Made by a program: the position numbers and the translations under genes. The notes under the pieces were generated by a model. That model searched no databases. It was given only the letters and a program-made list of their open reading frames with translations, and was not told the DNA's origin. A stretch of DNA of 55,173 nucleotides from Aquiflexum gelatinilyticum (lineage in GTDB: Bacteria > Bacteroidota > Bacteroidia > Cytophagales > Cyclobacteriaceae), in NCBI RefSeq assembly GCF_024741135.1, contig NZ_JANSUY010000006.1, positions 1 through 55,173 of the forward strand. Direction: 5' to 3'. How positions within the stretch are numbered: the first letter of the stretch is position 1; the number at the start of each line of letters is the position of its first letter. Of the stretch, positions 45,071 to 52,859 are shown piece after piece.

Positions 45071-46138
45071 TTAATGCTTATGCTCCATCAAATGTTTTCT
45101 CAAGATATCCTCTCCAAAATCATTTCCCTTTTCTCTGAAAATCGAATGGATATGGTTGGCATTGTCAAGGAAACCGACATTGTCATACTCGATGATAAAA
45201 TCCGGACTGTGGATCATGTAGTAATGCGCTTTCATGGGTTCATAGCTTCCGATCCAGGCAAAATACACTTCATCCATTCCCCTTGCATGCAGGATGGCGA
45301 GGTATTCTTCTGCCTTCTCCTTTTCCATATTGTTCATATACTCTTCGATGAGGTAATGGAGCACTTTCTGCTGCTCGGGTCGGAGCTCTGAACCTTTGAT
45401 CCCCATAAACTCTTCATACCACTGTGGTCGGTCAGGATTAGTCAGGATATCCTTAGGGACTTCCTGACTCAAGGTCGCTTTGGCTTTTTGATTTTCATCC
45501 AAGGTATTGACAAACCAAAAACCATAATCCTCCTCCTTACTCAGCGGCCGCAAACCTGAATATTGGGTAACCTGCACCACAGCAGGATCAGAACCAAAAA
45601 ACAACGGTGTCATCGAAAAGGAATCCTTGGTCACCGTCAGGTTGATGGAGATGTGGTGTCCTTCAAACTTGAAACCCCAAGCCGTGTCCATCCCGGGATT
45701 GCCGAGGATGGCGAGGTAATAATTACCGTAATCCCAATCCAGTTTCCTGATAAACCCGATCGTCCGGTCGTCAATTTCTTTTCGTTGATGGGCAATCTCA
45801 AAGATCTCATGCAAAATATCATCCACCTGCATGATGGCAAAGGTCTTGAGGTATCCCTGTGAACTGAAAATCGTGCTGAGGATTTTGTGGAATTTTTCCT
45901 TGCTGACCTCAGACAAATCCCCGTATCGGAGTCCTTTCCGTGGTGCCAAACCTATCGGAAGGTTAGTCCAATTGGTGCGGAGGCTGTCATCCATCGAGAA
46001 GAGGACACTGTCTTTTTGGTTGGCAGAAAGGGTTTCCATAAAATCCACAGTGACTTTGACCATGTCTGTTTTGGATTGGGCAAAGAGTCCGATTGAAAAT
46101 GTTAAAATGAAGACAAGAAGGAAAATGGTTTTTTTCAT
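45071..46138 (-). CDS. Secreted DUF3500-family protein
   Basis: This 355-residue protein has a signal peptide ending GLFAQ. Family traits visible from memory of DUF3500 are TNLPIGLAPRKGLRYGDLS, the central WDYGNYYLAILGNPG and WGFKFEGHHISINLTV (~residue 170), and HGGG-free C-terminus with YEPMKAHYYMIHSPDFIIEYDN. The function is undetermined; the GHH and HYY His residues suggest a metal or redox site. It lies between a dioxygenase and a sulfatase, all exported. Confidence 0.88.
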   Translation of the reverse strand: MKKTIFLLVFILTFSIGLFAQSKTDMVKVTVDFMETLSANQKDSVLFSMDDSLRTNWTNLPIGLAPRKGLRYGDLSEVSKEKFHKILSTIFSSQGYLKTFAIMQVDDILHEIFEIAHQRKEIDDRTIGFIRKLDWDYGNYYLAILGNPGMDTAWGFKFEGHHISINLTVTKDSFSMTPLFFGSDPAVVQVTQYSGLRPLSKEEDYGFWFVNTLDENQKAKATLSQEVPKDILTNPDRPQWYEEFMGIKGSELRPEQQKVLHYLIEEYMNNMEKEKAEEYLAILHARGMDEVYFAWIGSYEPMKAHYYMIHSPDFIIEYDNVGFLDNANHIHSIFREKGNDFGEDILRKHLMEHKH

Positions 46139-46235
46139 TAGAGAATCGGAGGTTATGAATTGGATTAAATGGTTAACTGCTTAATTGCTTAAATTTCGGG
46201 AACTTCCGTCTTCTGTCCTTTCTGTATTTTATTTA

Positions 46236-47126
46236 TCAAGCATTTTTGACATACACTTCGGTACCTTTTCCCAGATCAACATATTGGAAAGACCGCGTCA
46301 GCTTGATGGCCCCGGTGGGACTGATGTCAAACTCAAGCTTTTCGAAACTTCCCTCAGGATTGCTTGGATAGACAAAGAGGTTGTTACCTGCATACACATA
46401 TTCTTCTCCAAAAACCTCATTTTTGAGCCAAAGGGTATTTTGGTTATTAAAAAGGGTGATAGTTTTTTTTGGGTCATTTTCATGGACATAGGTTCCTGTC
46501 AGCTTGTCGAGGGAAGCAGGTTCTACAGCCAAGGTCCTTGCCATTCCCACATTGAAGACTACTTTGCTGACACCCTTTGGATCGTCCTCCACTTTCAACT
46601 GACGGTCTTTGGCAGCCTTGGCCCAAGGGTCTTTGGGGATGTTTTTATCCCCCGTAAAATACAGCTGCGTCACCAAAGACTGATAGCCCTCCGCGGTCAC
46701 CATCATGTGAAAATGTGCCGGACGGATCAAGCCCCCACCCGCATCATAGGGAACAGGGATGATGGTCTGAAAAGAATAATTGCCTTCGGTGTCTGTATAA
46801 ACAGTACCTCGGTAGTTAAAGGCTGCAGTGGCATTGTCATAGACACCCGCTTCGTCACAATGCCAAAGCTCAACCTTTGCGTTTTGGTAAGGCGTAGTAC
46901 AATCCTGATGAAGAATTTTCCCGAGGAGTTGTACTTTGCGGCCCTTCGAACCGGCTACAACCAAGTTGCTGCGCTCGGGACTGCCGGGTCTGTAAAATGG
47001 CCCCAAAATATCAGAAGTCGTAGCACAATCTCCCACATACCTTGTCCCGTCAAAGCGTATAAATCCGAATGCACTCACAGCAGTGGCGCATAGGGCTGAT
47101 GTTTTGATAAAATCTCTTCTATTCAT
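46236..47126 (-). CDS. Exported intradiol ring-cleavage dioxygenase-like protein
   Basis: This protein has 296 residues from MNRRDFIKTSALCATAVSA, a twin-arginine-like leader; 36 upstream codons in frame look non-coding. The dioxygenase beta-sandwich has CATTSDILGPFYRPGSPER, KVELWHCDEAGVYDN, FNYRGTVYTDTEGNYSF and PAHFHMMV. The candidate iron ligands are Tyr (AGVYDN), Tyr (FNYRG), His and His (PAHFH), matching the 2-Tyr/2-His non-haem Fe(III) site. Known relatives cleave catechols or hydroxyquinol between the hydroxyls. Exported forms are common in Bacteroidota. It is the first gene of its operon; the aromatic substrate is unknown. Confidence 0.92.
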   Translation of the reverse strand: MNRRDFIKTSALCATAVSAFGFIRFDGTRYVGDCATTSDILGPFYRPGSPERSNLVVAGSKGRKVQLLGKILHQDCTTPYQNAKVELWHCDEAGVYDNATAAFNYRGTVYTDTEGNYSFQTIIPVPYDAGGGLIRPAHFHMMVTAEGYQSLVTQLYFTGDKNIPKDPWAKAAKDRQLKVEDDPKGVSKVVFNVGMARTLAVEPASLDKLTGTYVHENDPKKTITLFNNQNTLWLKNEVFGEEYVYAGNNLFVYPSNPEGSFEKLEFDISPTGAIKLTRSFQYVDLGKGTEVYVKNA

Positions 47127-47421
47127 GGCCTTTGGGTTTTGGTTGGAAAAACATCTTTGACAATCCAATTCCAATCTAAAAAAATATTTGGGCAAATCCG
47201 ATTCTGACCAAAGAATCAAGTACCAACATCCCAAGATACTTCCCTAAACAAGGGAAATATTTTTCGGGCGTATTAAAGAAAGGTAGGATGCAAGATTGGA
47301 TAATTAGGAAAATAGTTTTATGTTTATGTTCTTGAAGTTTATACTTATGGTGATCAATTTAAAATGATTAAGCCTCAAATAAAATCATCTAAAATTTTAA
47401 ATTAAATTATAAATATTTAAT

Positions 47422-48726
47422 ATGAAAAAGGGCAATTCAGATACAGTAAAGCATGAAATACAAAAAAAAGATCAAATGAAAAGAATCAAAGACATATATG
47501 AATCATTTTTAAATAATTTTACAAGTGTTGAGGTTTTTTTTATGAGAATTGCACCGGTAGCTGAGAATGAAGACAAAGTAATTGAAAAAGAAAGGATAGA
47601 ATATAGGGAATATATTTTAAAAGAGATTTTTGGTGAAGATTTTGAAAATCGAAACAAAACAGAAAAATTAGAAATAAAGCTAACTAAAGAAGAGGTTGAA
47701 AGAATAATTCATAAAATTAAACAATCACCAAAAATTCCTGCAAAGAATTATGGAACCTTGACAAAAGGAGCATTTATAATGCTAAATAATTATTTTGAGT
47801 TTTTATTCTCTGATCTGCTGACATATAACTTTAAAAAAAATACTACAACTATAGATAGTAAAAAGTTAAATATTTCTTTTGATGATTTAAAGAAATATAA
47901 TTCAATTGAGGAAGCATATGAGGATTTAATTTACAAAGAAGTTGAATCTTTATTAATTGAAATGAACTTTGAGGAATTAAAAACTTATTTCAGCGAGAAA
48001 TTAAAAATCAATCTAGAAACTGAAATTATAAATTGGAATTTAATTACTGAAATTAGAGAAAGAAGAAACATAATTATTCACAACAATTCATTAGTAAATA
48101 ATAAATATATTTCTCGTTCCAAAAATCCATTTAACTTTAATTTAAATGATGAAGTAAAAATCGAAAAAGAATACTTTCTTAATGCTTTAAGTGAAATTAA
48201 ACTTGCTGGAGTTCTTTTATGTTTAAATTGTTGGGGAAATTGGGACAAAAATGATACTACAAATGCTATTAAAGAAATAGTAGATATAAGTTTTAATAAT
48301 TTAAAAAATTCAAATCATGTTTTCGTTGAGAAAATTTGTTCTTACACTGAAAAAAGAATTAAAGCAAAAAATGACGAAGAGGACGATATAATTTATAAAA
48401 TTAAATTTAATCAATGCATAGCACTAAAGAGACTAAATAAATTAGAAGAATTAAACCTTATTTTATCAACAATTAAAACAGGTGCTTTAACACCACTATA
48501 TAAAATCGCTCATTTAACCTTAAATAACAGACATTTTGAAGCTGTCGAACTAGTGGAAAAAGCTATTGTTGCAGACGATTTAACAATAGAAAAATATGAG
48601 GATTGGCCGATTTTTAATGAAATAAGAAATGATAAAAAACTTCATAAAAAAGTACTTGAAACTTTTGAAAAAATTAATCTAAATGAAACTTTTATTAAAA
48701 ATAACTCCCAAAAAGAAAAAAAATGA
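47422..48726 (+). CDS. A+T-rich HEPN-type protein with TPR-like C-terminus
   Basis: This 434-residue protein without signal or spans is strikingly A+T-rich compared with its neighbours, and Lys/Asn/Ile-rich. Residues ~110-260 look like a HEPN domain: a helix GAFIMLNNYFEFLFSDLL, and ITEIRERRNIIIHNNSLVN near residue 212, carrying the R-N-x3-H motif of HEPN ribonucleases. Residues ~300-420 look like TPR-type hairpins (FNQCIALKRLNKLEELNLIL, LYKIAHLTLNNRHFEAVELV). HEPN proteins with this motif are RNases in toxin and phage-defence systems. No antitoxin is obvious nearby, so a defence role is inference. Composition suggests recent transfer. Confidence 0.75.
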   Translation: MKKGNSDTVKHEIQKKDQMKRIKDIYESFLNNFTSVEVFFMRIAPVAENEDKVIEKERIEYREYILKEIFGEDFENRNKTEKLEIKLTKEEVERIIHKIKQSPKIPAKNYGTLTKGAFIMLNNYFEFLFSDLLTYNFKKNTTTIDSKKLNISFDDLKKYNSIEEAYEDLIYKEVESLLIEMNFEELKTYFSEKLKINLETEIINWNLITEIRERRNIIIHNNSLVNNKYISRSKNPFNFNLNDEVKIEKEYFLNALSEIKLAGVLLCLNCWGNWDKNDTTNAIKEIVDISFNNLKNSNHVFVEKICSYTEKRIKAKNDEEDDIIYKIKFNQCIALKRLNKLEELNLILSTIKTGALTPLYKIAHLTLNNRHFEAVELVEKAIVADDLTIEKYEDWPIFNEIRNDKKLHKKVLETFEKINLNETFIKNNSQKEKK

Positions 48727-48796
48727 TTTTAAATTAATTTCGGGGTATTACTCCATTTGATACTTAAACTGATTAAACACCGATAGCTTCCTCCCC

Positions 48797-49011
48797 CCTC
48801 TGGGTGTAGTTAAAGGTTTGCTCGTGGGACTGGGTGGAATTTGTAATTCCACCCTTTTATTTTCCCAATTTGCAATTTATTTTCAAATCTATTTTTCTTA
48901 ATTTATTTTTCTAAATTGAATTACATCCCGACAAGCTGTACAAGATCAAAATGATAGAAAGGCGTTATTTCTAATTAAGCCTAGCGTGGGGGATATTTTT
49001 CAGGTGGATTG
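48797..49011 (+). repeat. Direct repeat element, copy 1 (REP/MITE-like)
   Basis: It begins CCTCTGGGTGTAGTTAAA and contains the palindrome GTGGAATTTGTAATTCCAC (48834-48852), AATTGAATTACA and GATAGAAAGGCGT, ending near CCTAGCGTGGG. The same order of words recurs at 49908-50108. No transposase is encoded, so it is non-autonomous. Confidence 0.7.
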
Positions 49012-49120
49012 GTTATTTAGAGAATTAGTTTTATGTTTAAGTAATTGAAAAATAACAACAATATTGTGGATACCAGCCCAAATCAGGTAGATATCAACAA
49101 GTGTTGTTGATATACAATCG

Positions 49121-49879
49121 TTATGTGTAACCGTATGACAGACATCACCGAAGACATAAAAGACGGACTTAACCTTGCTTTAAACGAAGCAATTATTGTC
49201 GGACTTGATTTTGACAAGGAAGTTAGAACTGTTTATCTTACTTTCTATCCGATTGCCATTCAACAAGACGGGACAATTCCCAATGACAATAGATTTCTGT
49301 TTGCTTTTAGAAACGTTGGACGTCTTGCTTCTTCATTGACTCTTGTACCTGAAACAAAAGCTATAAAATTTGACACAAACGAACTTTCTAACAAAATGAG
49401 TGAATTTAAAAATGAATCGCTTTATGGTTGGGAGTTTATAGACAATGATGAAGAGTTAATTTTCAAGCAATGGAAAGACAATGTGAGCTTTGACGAAATT
49501 TTTAGTGACTCCTTTGAAAAGCAACATACAATTGACCTTTTTCAAGAAGACAAATACAGTAAAAAGACAATTGACATAAGAATTTGGTTTGACAAAATAG
49601 AAATGTTTGACAGCAACTTAAAGCCGTTTGCCGCACAAACTTTCATTGACAACGGTAAAAGGGGTTGGGACAAATTATACAAGGACGGTTGGACAACGAC
49701 AGAAGCAGAATTAAAGGGAAAACTAGTACTAAACGAATGAAAAGAAAGGCTACACATAACAGCACCTACCCAAAAGTGGCGGTTAAGTGGTTAAATCAAG
49801 CTTTGTGCTTCTATCAAAGTTTGCGCTTGGTTGACCGTGAAGTGCTTCGAAATCGCCACCTTCGGGTAGCTGCAAACCG
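49121..49879 (+). mobile_element. Single integron-type gene cassette
   Basis: The cassette starts after the G of GTTATGT (49120-49126) and ends within GTTGACA (49879-49885). GTTATGT is the exact reverse complement of ACATAAC (49754-49760), which opens the attC-like hairpin after the gene. That is what an excised and circularised cassette would give. It holds one gene whose stop is 13 bases from the attC. No integron integrase is visible in the window. Confidence 0.6.
49135..49740 (+). CDS. Hypothetical cassette-borne protein
   Basis: This protein has 201 residues from MTDITEDIKDG. An ATG at 49123 lies inside the cassette core site and gives MCNR first; either is possible. It is an acidic soluble protein with no signal, alternating strands and helices (GLDFDKEVRTVYLTFYPIAI, YGWEFIDNDEELIFKQWKD, KTIDIRIWFDKIEMF). 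I do not recognise the family; the style is of small accessory or immunity-like proteins common in gene cassettes. Confidence 0.72.
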   Translation: MTDITEDIKDGLNLALNEAIIVGLDFDKEVRTVYLTFYPIAIQQDGTIPNDNRFLFAFRNVGRLASSLTLVPETKAIKFDTNELSNKMSEFKNESLYGWEFIDNDEELIFKQWKDNVSFDEIFSDSFEKQHTIDLFQEDKYSKKTIDIRIWFDKIEMFDSNLKPFAAQTFIDNGKRGWDKLYKDGWTTTEAELKGKLVLNE

Positions 49880-49885
49880 TTGACA
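49754..49885 (+). other. attC-like recombination site (132 bp)
   Basis: Long imperfect inverted repeat: ACCTACCCAAAAGTGGCG (49764-49781) is complementary, with a few mismatches, to CGCCACCTTCGGGTAGC (49854-49870), and TCAAGC near 49796 pairs with GCTTGG near 49824. The outer boxes are ACATAAC and GTTGACA. Length and architecture fit integron attC sites (R'', L'', L', R'). Confidence 0.62.
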
Positions 49886-49907
49886 ACCGTTTTGAAACTG
49901 AATATTA

Positions 49908-50108
49908 CCCTCTGGGTGTAGTTAAACGTTTTATCGTGGTCAAGGTAGAATTTGTAATTCCACTCTTATATTTCTGCCAATTTTAATTGGCTACCATTAT
50001 CGACAAACAATGCGCTCCACCTAAAAAATTGAATTACAAATTCTAATTGATAGAAAGCCGTAATTCCAAATACGCCTAGCGAGGTACAAACTCGCTTATC
50101 TTTTTACC
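49908..50108 (+). repeat. Direct repeat element, copy 2 (REP/MITE-like)
   Basis: It begins CCTCTGGGTGTAGTTAAA like copy 1, with GTAGAATTTGTAATTCCAC, AATTGAATTACA, GATAGAAAGCCGTAATT and a terminal CGCCTAGCGAGG. The palindrome is less perfect than in copy 1. Together the two copies bracket the cassette. Confidence 0.7.
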
Positions 50109-50140
50109 CACCCTTTCGTTCTTTTAATTTAGCAGGCACC

Positions 50141-50413
50141 TTATTATATCAAGCTAGGACCTTTTAGTATCAAAGTTGAGTCTTTTAGTATCAAAGTTGA
50201 CTCTATTTATATCGTCGGTGATGCTAATCATATCAAGCGATGATCTTTTTGTATCAAGTTTGACTCTTTTTGTATCTAGCGAGGATTTATTTATATCAAG
50301 GTTGGGTCTTTTTTTATCAAGCGAGGATTTATTTATATCAAGGTTGAGTCTTTTTATATCAAGCGAGCATCTTTTAGTATCAAACTTGGTCTTCTGAGAT
50401 TCAAAGTTGGTCT
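50141..50413. repeat. Tandem repeat, 13 units of exactly 21 bp
   Basis: The unit consensus is TTTTTATATCAAGGTTGAGTC, with mid-unit alternation of AAGSKTGA and AAGCGAGG types. All thirteen units keep the 21-base period without indels. Read on the minus strand the period gives a heptapeptide (SSLDTKR), but that frame starts inside the terminator of the next gene and has no other support. Confidence 0.85.
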
Positions 50414-50449
50414 CCGTAAATTCTCGATTAGGTATTTTTGATATTTCAT

Positions 50450-50480
50450 AAAAAAGGCCGAACCATACGGTCCGGCTTTT
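50450..50480 (-). terminator. Rho-independent terminator
   Basis: AAAAGGCCG-A-ACC (50452-50464) pairs with GGTCCGGCTTTT (50469-50480) with a bulge. On the minus strand it is followed by a T-run. It lies about 35 bases after the stop of the 50514 gene. Confidence 0.8.
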
Positions 50481-50513
50481 AATGCTTAAATAGTTCAAAT
50501 CAATGGAATTCTT

Positions 50514-50990
50514 TTACACACCCGATCCGCCATTGGTGCTTCGGGGCTTCTTTTCAAACCGCTTCCGCATGTCTTCATAGATGGCTTTGGCTTCAGGGGC
50601 ATTGACTTTCGCAGCTTGCTTGACCGAATTGTAATAGCTCAGGGCGCTGACATAGGCAGATGATCCCGATTGCATGGCGGTATCGCTCATGGTGTCCTGA
50701 ATCTGCGCCATGATCCGGATCAAAGCCATCAGACCGCTGCTGTTGTTCCAGTCTTTTTGGAACTCTGCCTGATCAACAAAAGCCGGAAGAAACTCCGGGC
50801 TGTTGATGGAGTAGTCCAAGGCCTTGTCGACAAAAGGCTCTGTGCCGTCACTCATTTTGGGAAGCTTCTTGCGCTGTTCCGGCGTGAGGGCAATGACATA
50901 CGGAGCCAAGAGGCTCTGTATATTCTGAAGGTTGGCCTTGATGGCCTGGAAATCCGCTTCTGGGATCTCGATGGAGTTTCTGTTATCCAT
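50514..50990 (-). CDS. Conserved hypothetical soluble protein
   Basis: This 158-residue, mostly helical protein has no signal or span. Visible segments are ADFQAIKANLQNIQSLLAPYVIALTPEQRKKLPKMSDGTEPFVDKALDY, then NNSSGLMALIRIMAQIQDTMSDTAMQSG, and a Lys/Arg-rich tail with an Asn-Gly-Gly end. The style is familiar from other Bacteroidota genomes, but I recall no function. Single gene followed by a clear terminator. Confidence 0.8.
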   Translation of the reverse strand: MDNRNSIEIPEADFQAIKANLQNIQSLLAPYVIALTPEQRKKLPKMSDGTEPFVDKALDYSINSPEFLPAFVDQAEFQKDWNNSSGLMALIRIMAQIQDTMSDTAMQSGSSAYVSALSYYNSVKQAAKVNAPEAKAIYEDMRKRFEKKPRSTNGGSGV

Positions 50991-51174
50991 ACATTGAAAA
51001 TCAGGGGTGAATAATAAAAAACTGTAAGTACCATGTACTTAGAACAAAATGTAGTTATTGTTTGATTAAGAAAAAAGGGTTTAGGTAAATTATTTTAAAA
51101 AAAGATAGTTTTGTATAACGGTTAGCAGTTTGTTGACTAGAATTGATGGAATGAAGAAGGGTTGTAGCGTTTGA

Positions 51175-51345
51175 AAAATGGGGTCACACTTTTTACCTAA
51201 CTGAGTCACCAATTTGGTGAACTGAGTCGCTTCTGAAGTAAACTCACATGGCTTTTTGGTGAACCGTCCGACCTAAAGGGTCTAACGGTGGGTCTTCCAT
51301 AGAGGATGACGTTGCAGATTGGACATGATTTCACACCATTCTTGT
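51175..51345. other. Possible degenerate insertion-sequence end in a 510-base gap
   Basis: Repeated words (GGGGTCACACTTT, ACTGAGTCACCAATTTGGTGA, ACTGAGTCGCTT, AAACTCACATGGC) resemble the multiple short terminal repeats of IS21-like elements. No transposase reading frame survives. Elsewhere the gap 50991-51501 shows nothing I can name. Confidence 0.3.
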
Positions 51346-51501
51346 AATCTCAAAGCAGATCAAAATATAATAAGTGTACAATTGACATTTTTTTTAATAT
51401 CTTTCCTTATATTCATCATTCAAAACTGCCATTTTACCTCCTGTTGGAGGTTTCACAATATAGATAACCTATTAAGCTAAATACAATAAACCTAAAAAAC
51501 C

Positions 51502-52449
51502 ATGCACTACAACTTTAAATCCTTGACTTTTCAAGCCTTTTTGGTCTGTTTCCTTGCGTTTGGCACTGCAGCCTTGGCACAGGACGGGACGATCTACCCA
51601 CTTGAAGCACCTGCAGAACCGCGGGCCATTTTACTTGGTACAGGAGGCGTCGAAAACCAACCTGCAAAAGAAAGTTGGTTCAAACAATGGGGCGATCCGA
51701 TGGCCCGAAACATCACTGTTGCCACCCTTACTCCTTTCCTCCCCGAACCGGGAAAAGGAAAAGGTACTGCCGTGATCGTGGCACCGGGAGGAGGATTCAG
51801 TTGGTTGTCAATGGGCAATGAAGGTTGGGAAGTCGCAGAGGCACTTGCGAAACAGGGAATCGCGGCTTTCGTTCTCAAGTACCGGCTCAACCCTACTCCG
51901 GAGTCTTTAGAGGATTTTTCGGCTTGGATGAACCGTCCTAGAACTGCACCACCTGCAGCACCAGCTTCCGGTTCCGCACAACCTGCCACTCCTCCCCGTC
52001 CACCGCAAAGAGACTTATCCAACCAACTCGAGGATGCAGAAGCAGCTTATGCCATGATCGTTGACAGGGCAAAGGAATGGGGAGTGGATACCGACAGGAT
52101 CGGAATGATCGGTTTCTCTGCAGGTGCTGGATTAACGATGCATTCTACCCTTCACTCCAAAACCATGAAGCTTGCCTTTATCGGTCCTATTTATGGAGGC
52201 ATGGGTCCCGTAGACGTTCCCAAAAATGCCCCTCCGATGTTCAATGCGATTGCGACGGATGATTTTCTGTTTCAGGGACAGTTTGGGGTGATTGAATCCT
52301 GGTACAAAGCAGGTATCCCGGTGGAATTGCATCTGTATCAGAATGGAGGACATGGATTTGGTCTGGGTAATCCCGGCAGGACCAGTAATAAATGGTTTGA
52401 TGCCTTTATCCATTGGTTGGATGTCAATAAGTTTCTTGCTGCAAAATAA
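51502..52449 (+). CDS. Secreted alpha/beta hydrolase (acetyl-esterase-like) with proline-rich insert
   Basis: This 315-residue protein has a signal peptide ending GTAALAQ. The N-terminus GGVENQPAKESWFKQ and the oxyanion box VAPGGGFSWLSMGNEG resemble xylan-esterase-like enzymes. The nucleophile elbow is IGFSAGAG (Ser ~214), Asp lies in TDDFLF (~253) and His in GGHGFGLG (~288). Between ~145 and 172 an Ala/Pro-rich insert (RPRTAPPAAPASGSAQPA and on) replaces the usual lid; it is low complexity and probably flexible. Single gene, followed by a strong terminator ~100 bases on. Confidence 0.92.
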   Translation: MHYNFKSLTFQAFLVCFLAFGTAALAQDGTIYPLEAPAEPRAILLGTGGVENQPAKESWFKQWGDPMARNITVATLTPFLPEPGKGKGTAVIVAPGGGFSWLSMGNEGWEVAEALAKQGIAAFVLKYRLNPTPESLEDFSAWMNRPRTAPPAAPASGSAQPATPPRPPQRDLSNQLEDAEAAYAMIVDRAKEWGVDTDRIGMIGFSAGAGLTMHSTLHSKTMKLAFIGPIYGGMGPVDVPKNAPPMFNAIATDDFLFQGQFGVIESWYKAGIPVELHLYQNGGHGFGLGNPGRTSNKWFDAFIHWLDVNKFLAAK

Positions 52450-52550
52450 AGCCGGGAAATTTCAATGGCTGGTTTCAATCGACTAGTACCAAGTCCGAAA
52501 AAAAGTTAGACACCCTTCGGGGTCGAAAAGACATTTTGATATCCACTAAG

Positions 52551-52582
52551 CCACGGGTTGAGACCCGTGGTTATTTTTTTTT
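52551..52582 (+). terminator. Rho-independent terminator
   Basis: CCACGGGT (52551-52558) and ACCCGTGG (52563-52570) form a perfect stem with a 4-base TGAG loop, then a T-run to 52582. The remaining gap to 52859 holds a short TAAGCCC/GGGCTAA hairpin (52692-52710) and no gene. Confidence 0.85.
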
Positions 52583-52859
52583 GGACCATTTCCTGGTCTC
52601 CCATCGACAGTACGGTCCGCGGCGGCGAATTTTCCTTTGCGCGGGGGTACCATAGGAAGTTTTTACCAAGAGGTTGGGGATTTTGGAATTAAGCCCTTTA
52701 GTGGGCTAAATTATAATAGTCATGGAAATGGTTTGATTTCTGATTTCCTTTTACGCAAATCATAATTTCTCCTTGTATTTTCGCCTCTATTTTATTTTTT
52801 CGTTACCAAATGGTTTACTTTTTTTTACAAATCTCAAAAAATAAATTTATGTTTGGTAT

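Noticed and set aside
49030..49126. A second attC-like site just left of the cassette
   Set aside because: There is a small hairpin (ATATCAACA/TGTTGATAT) and weak pairing of ATAAC with GTTAT, but the core boxes and arm pairing are too poor to call.
50141..50413. CRISPR array
   Set aside because: The units are contiguous 21-base repeats without spacers, and no cas genes are present.
50154..50498. A 114-codon minus-strand frame with heptapeptide repeats
   Set aside because: Its start lies within or upstream of a clear terminator hairpin, and its repeats follow automatically from the 21-base tandem repeat; the opposite strand is equally open.
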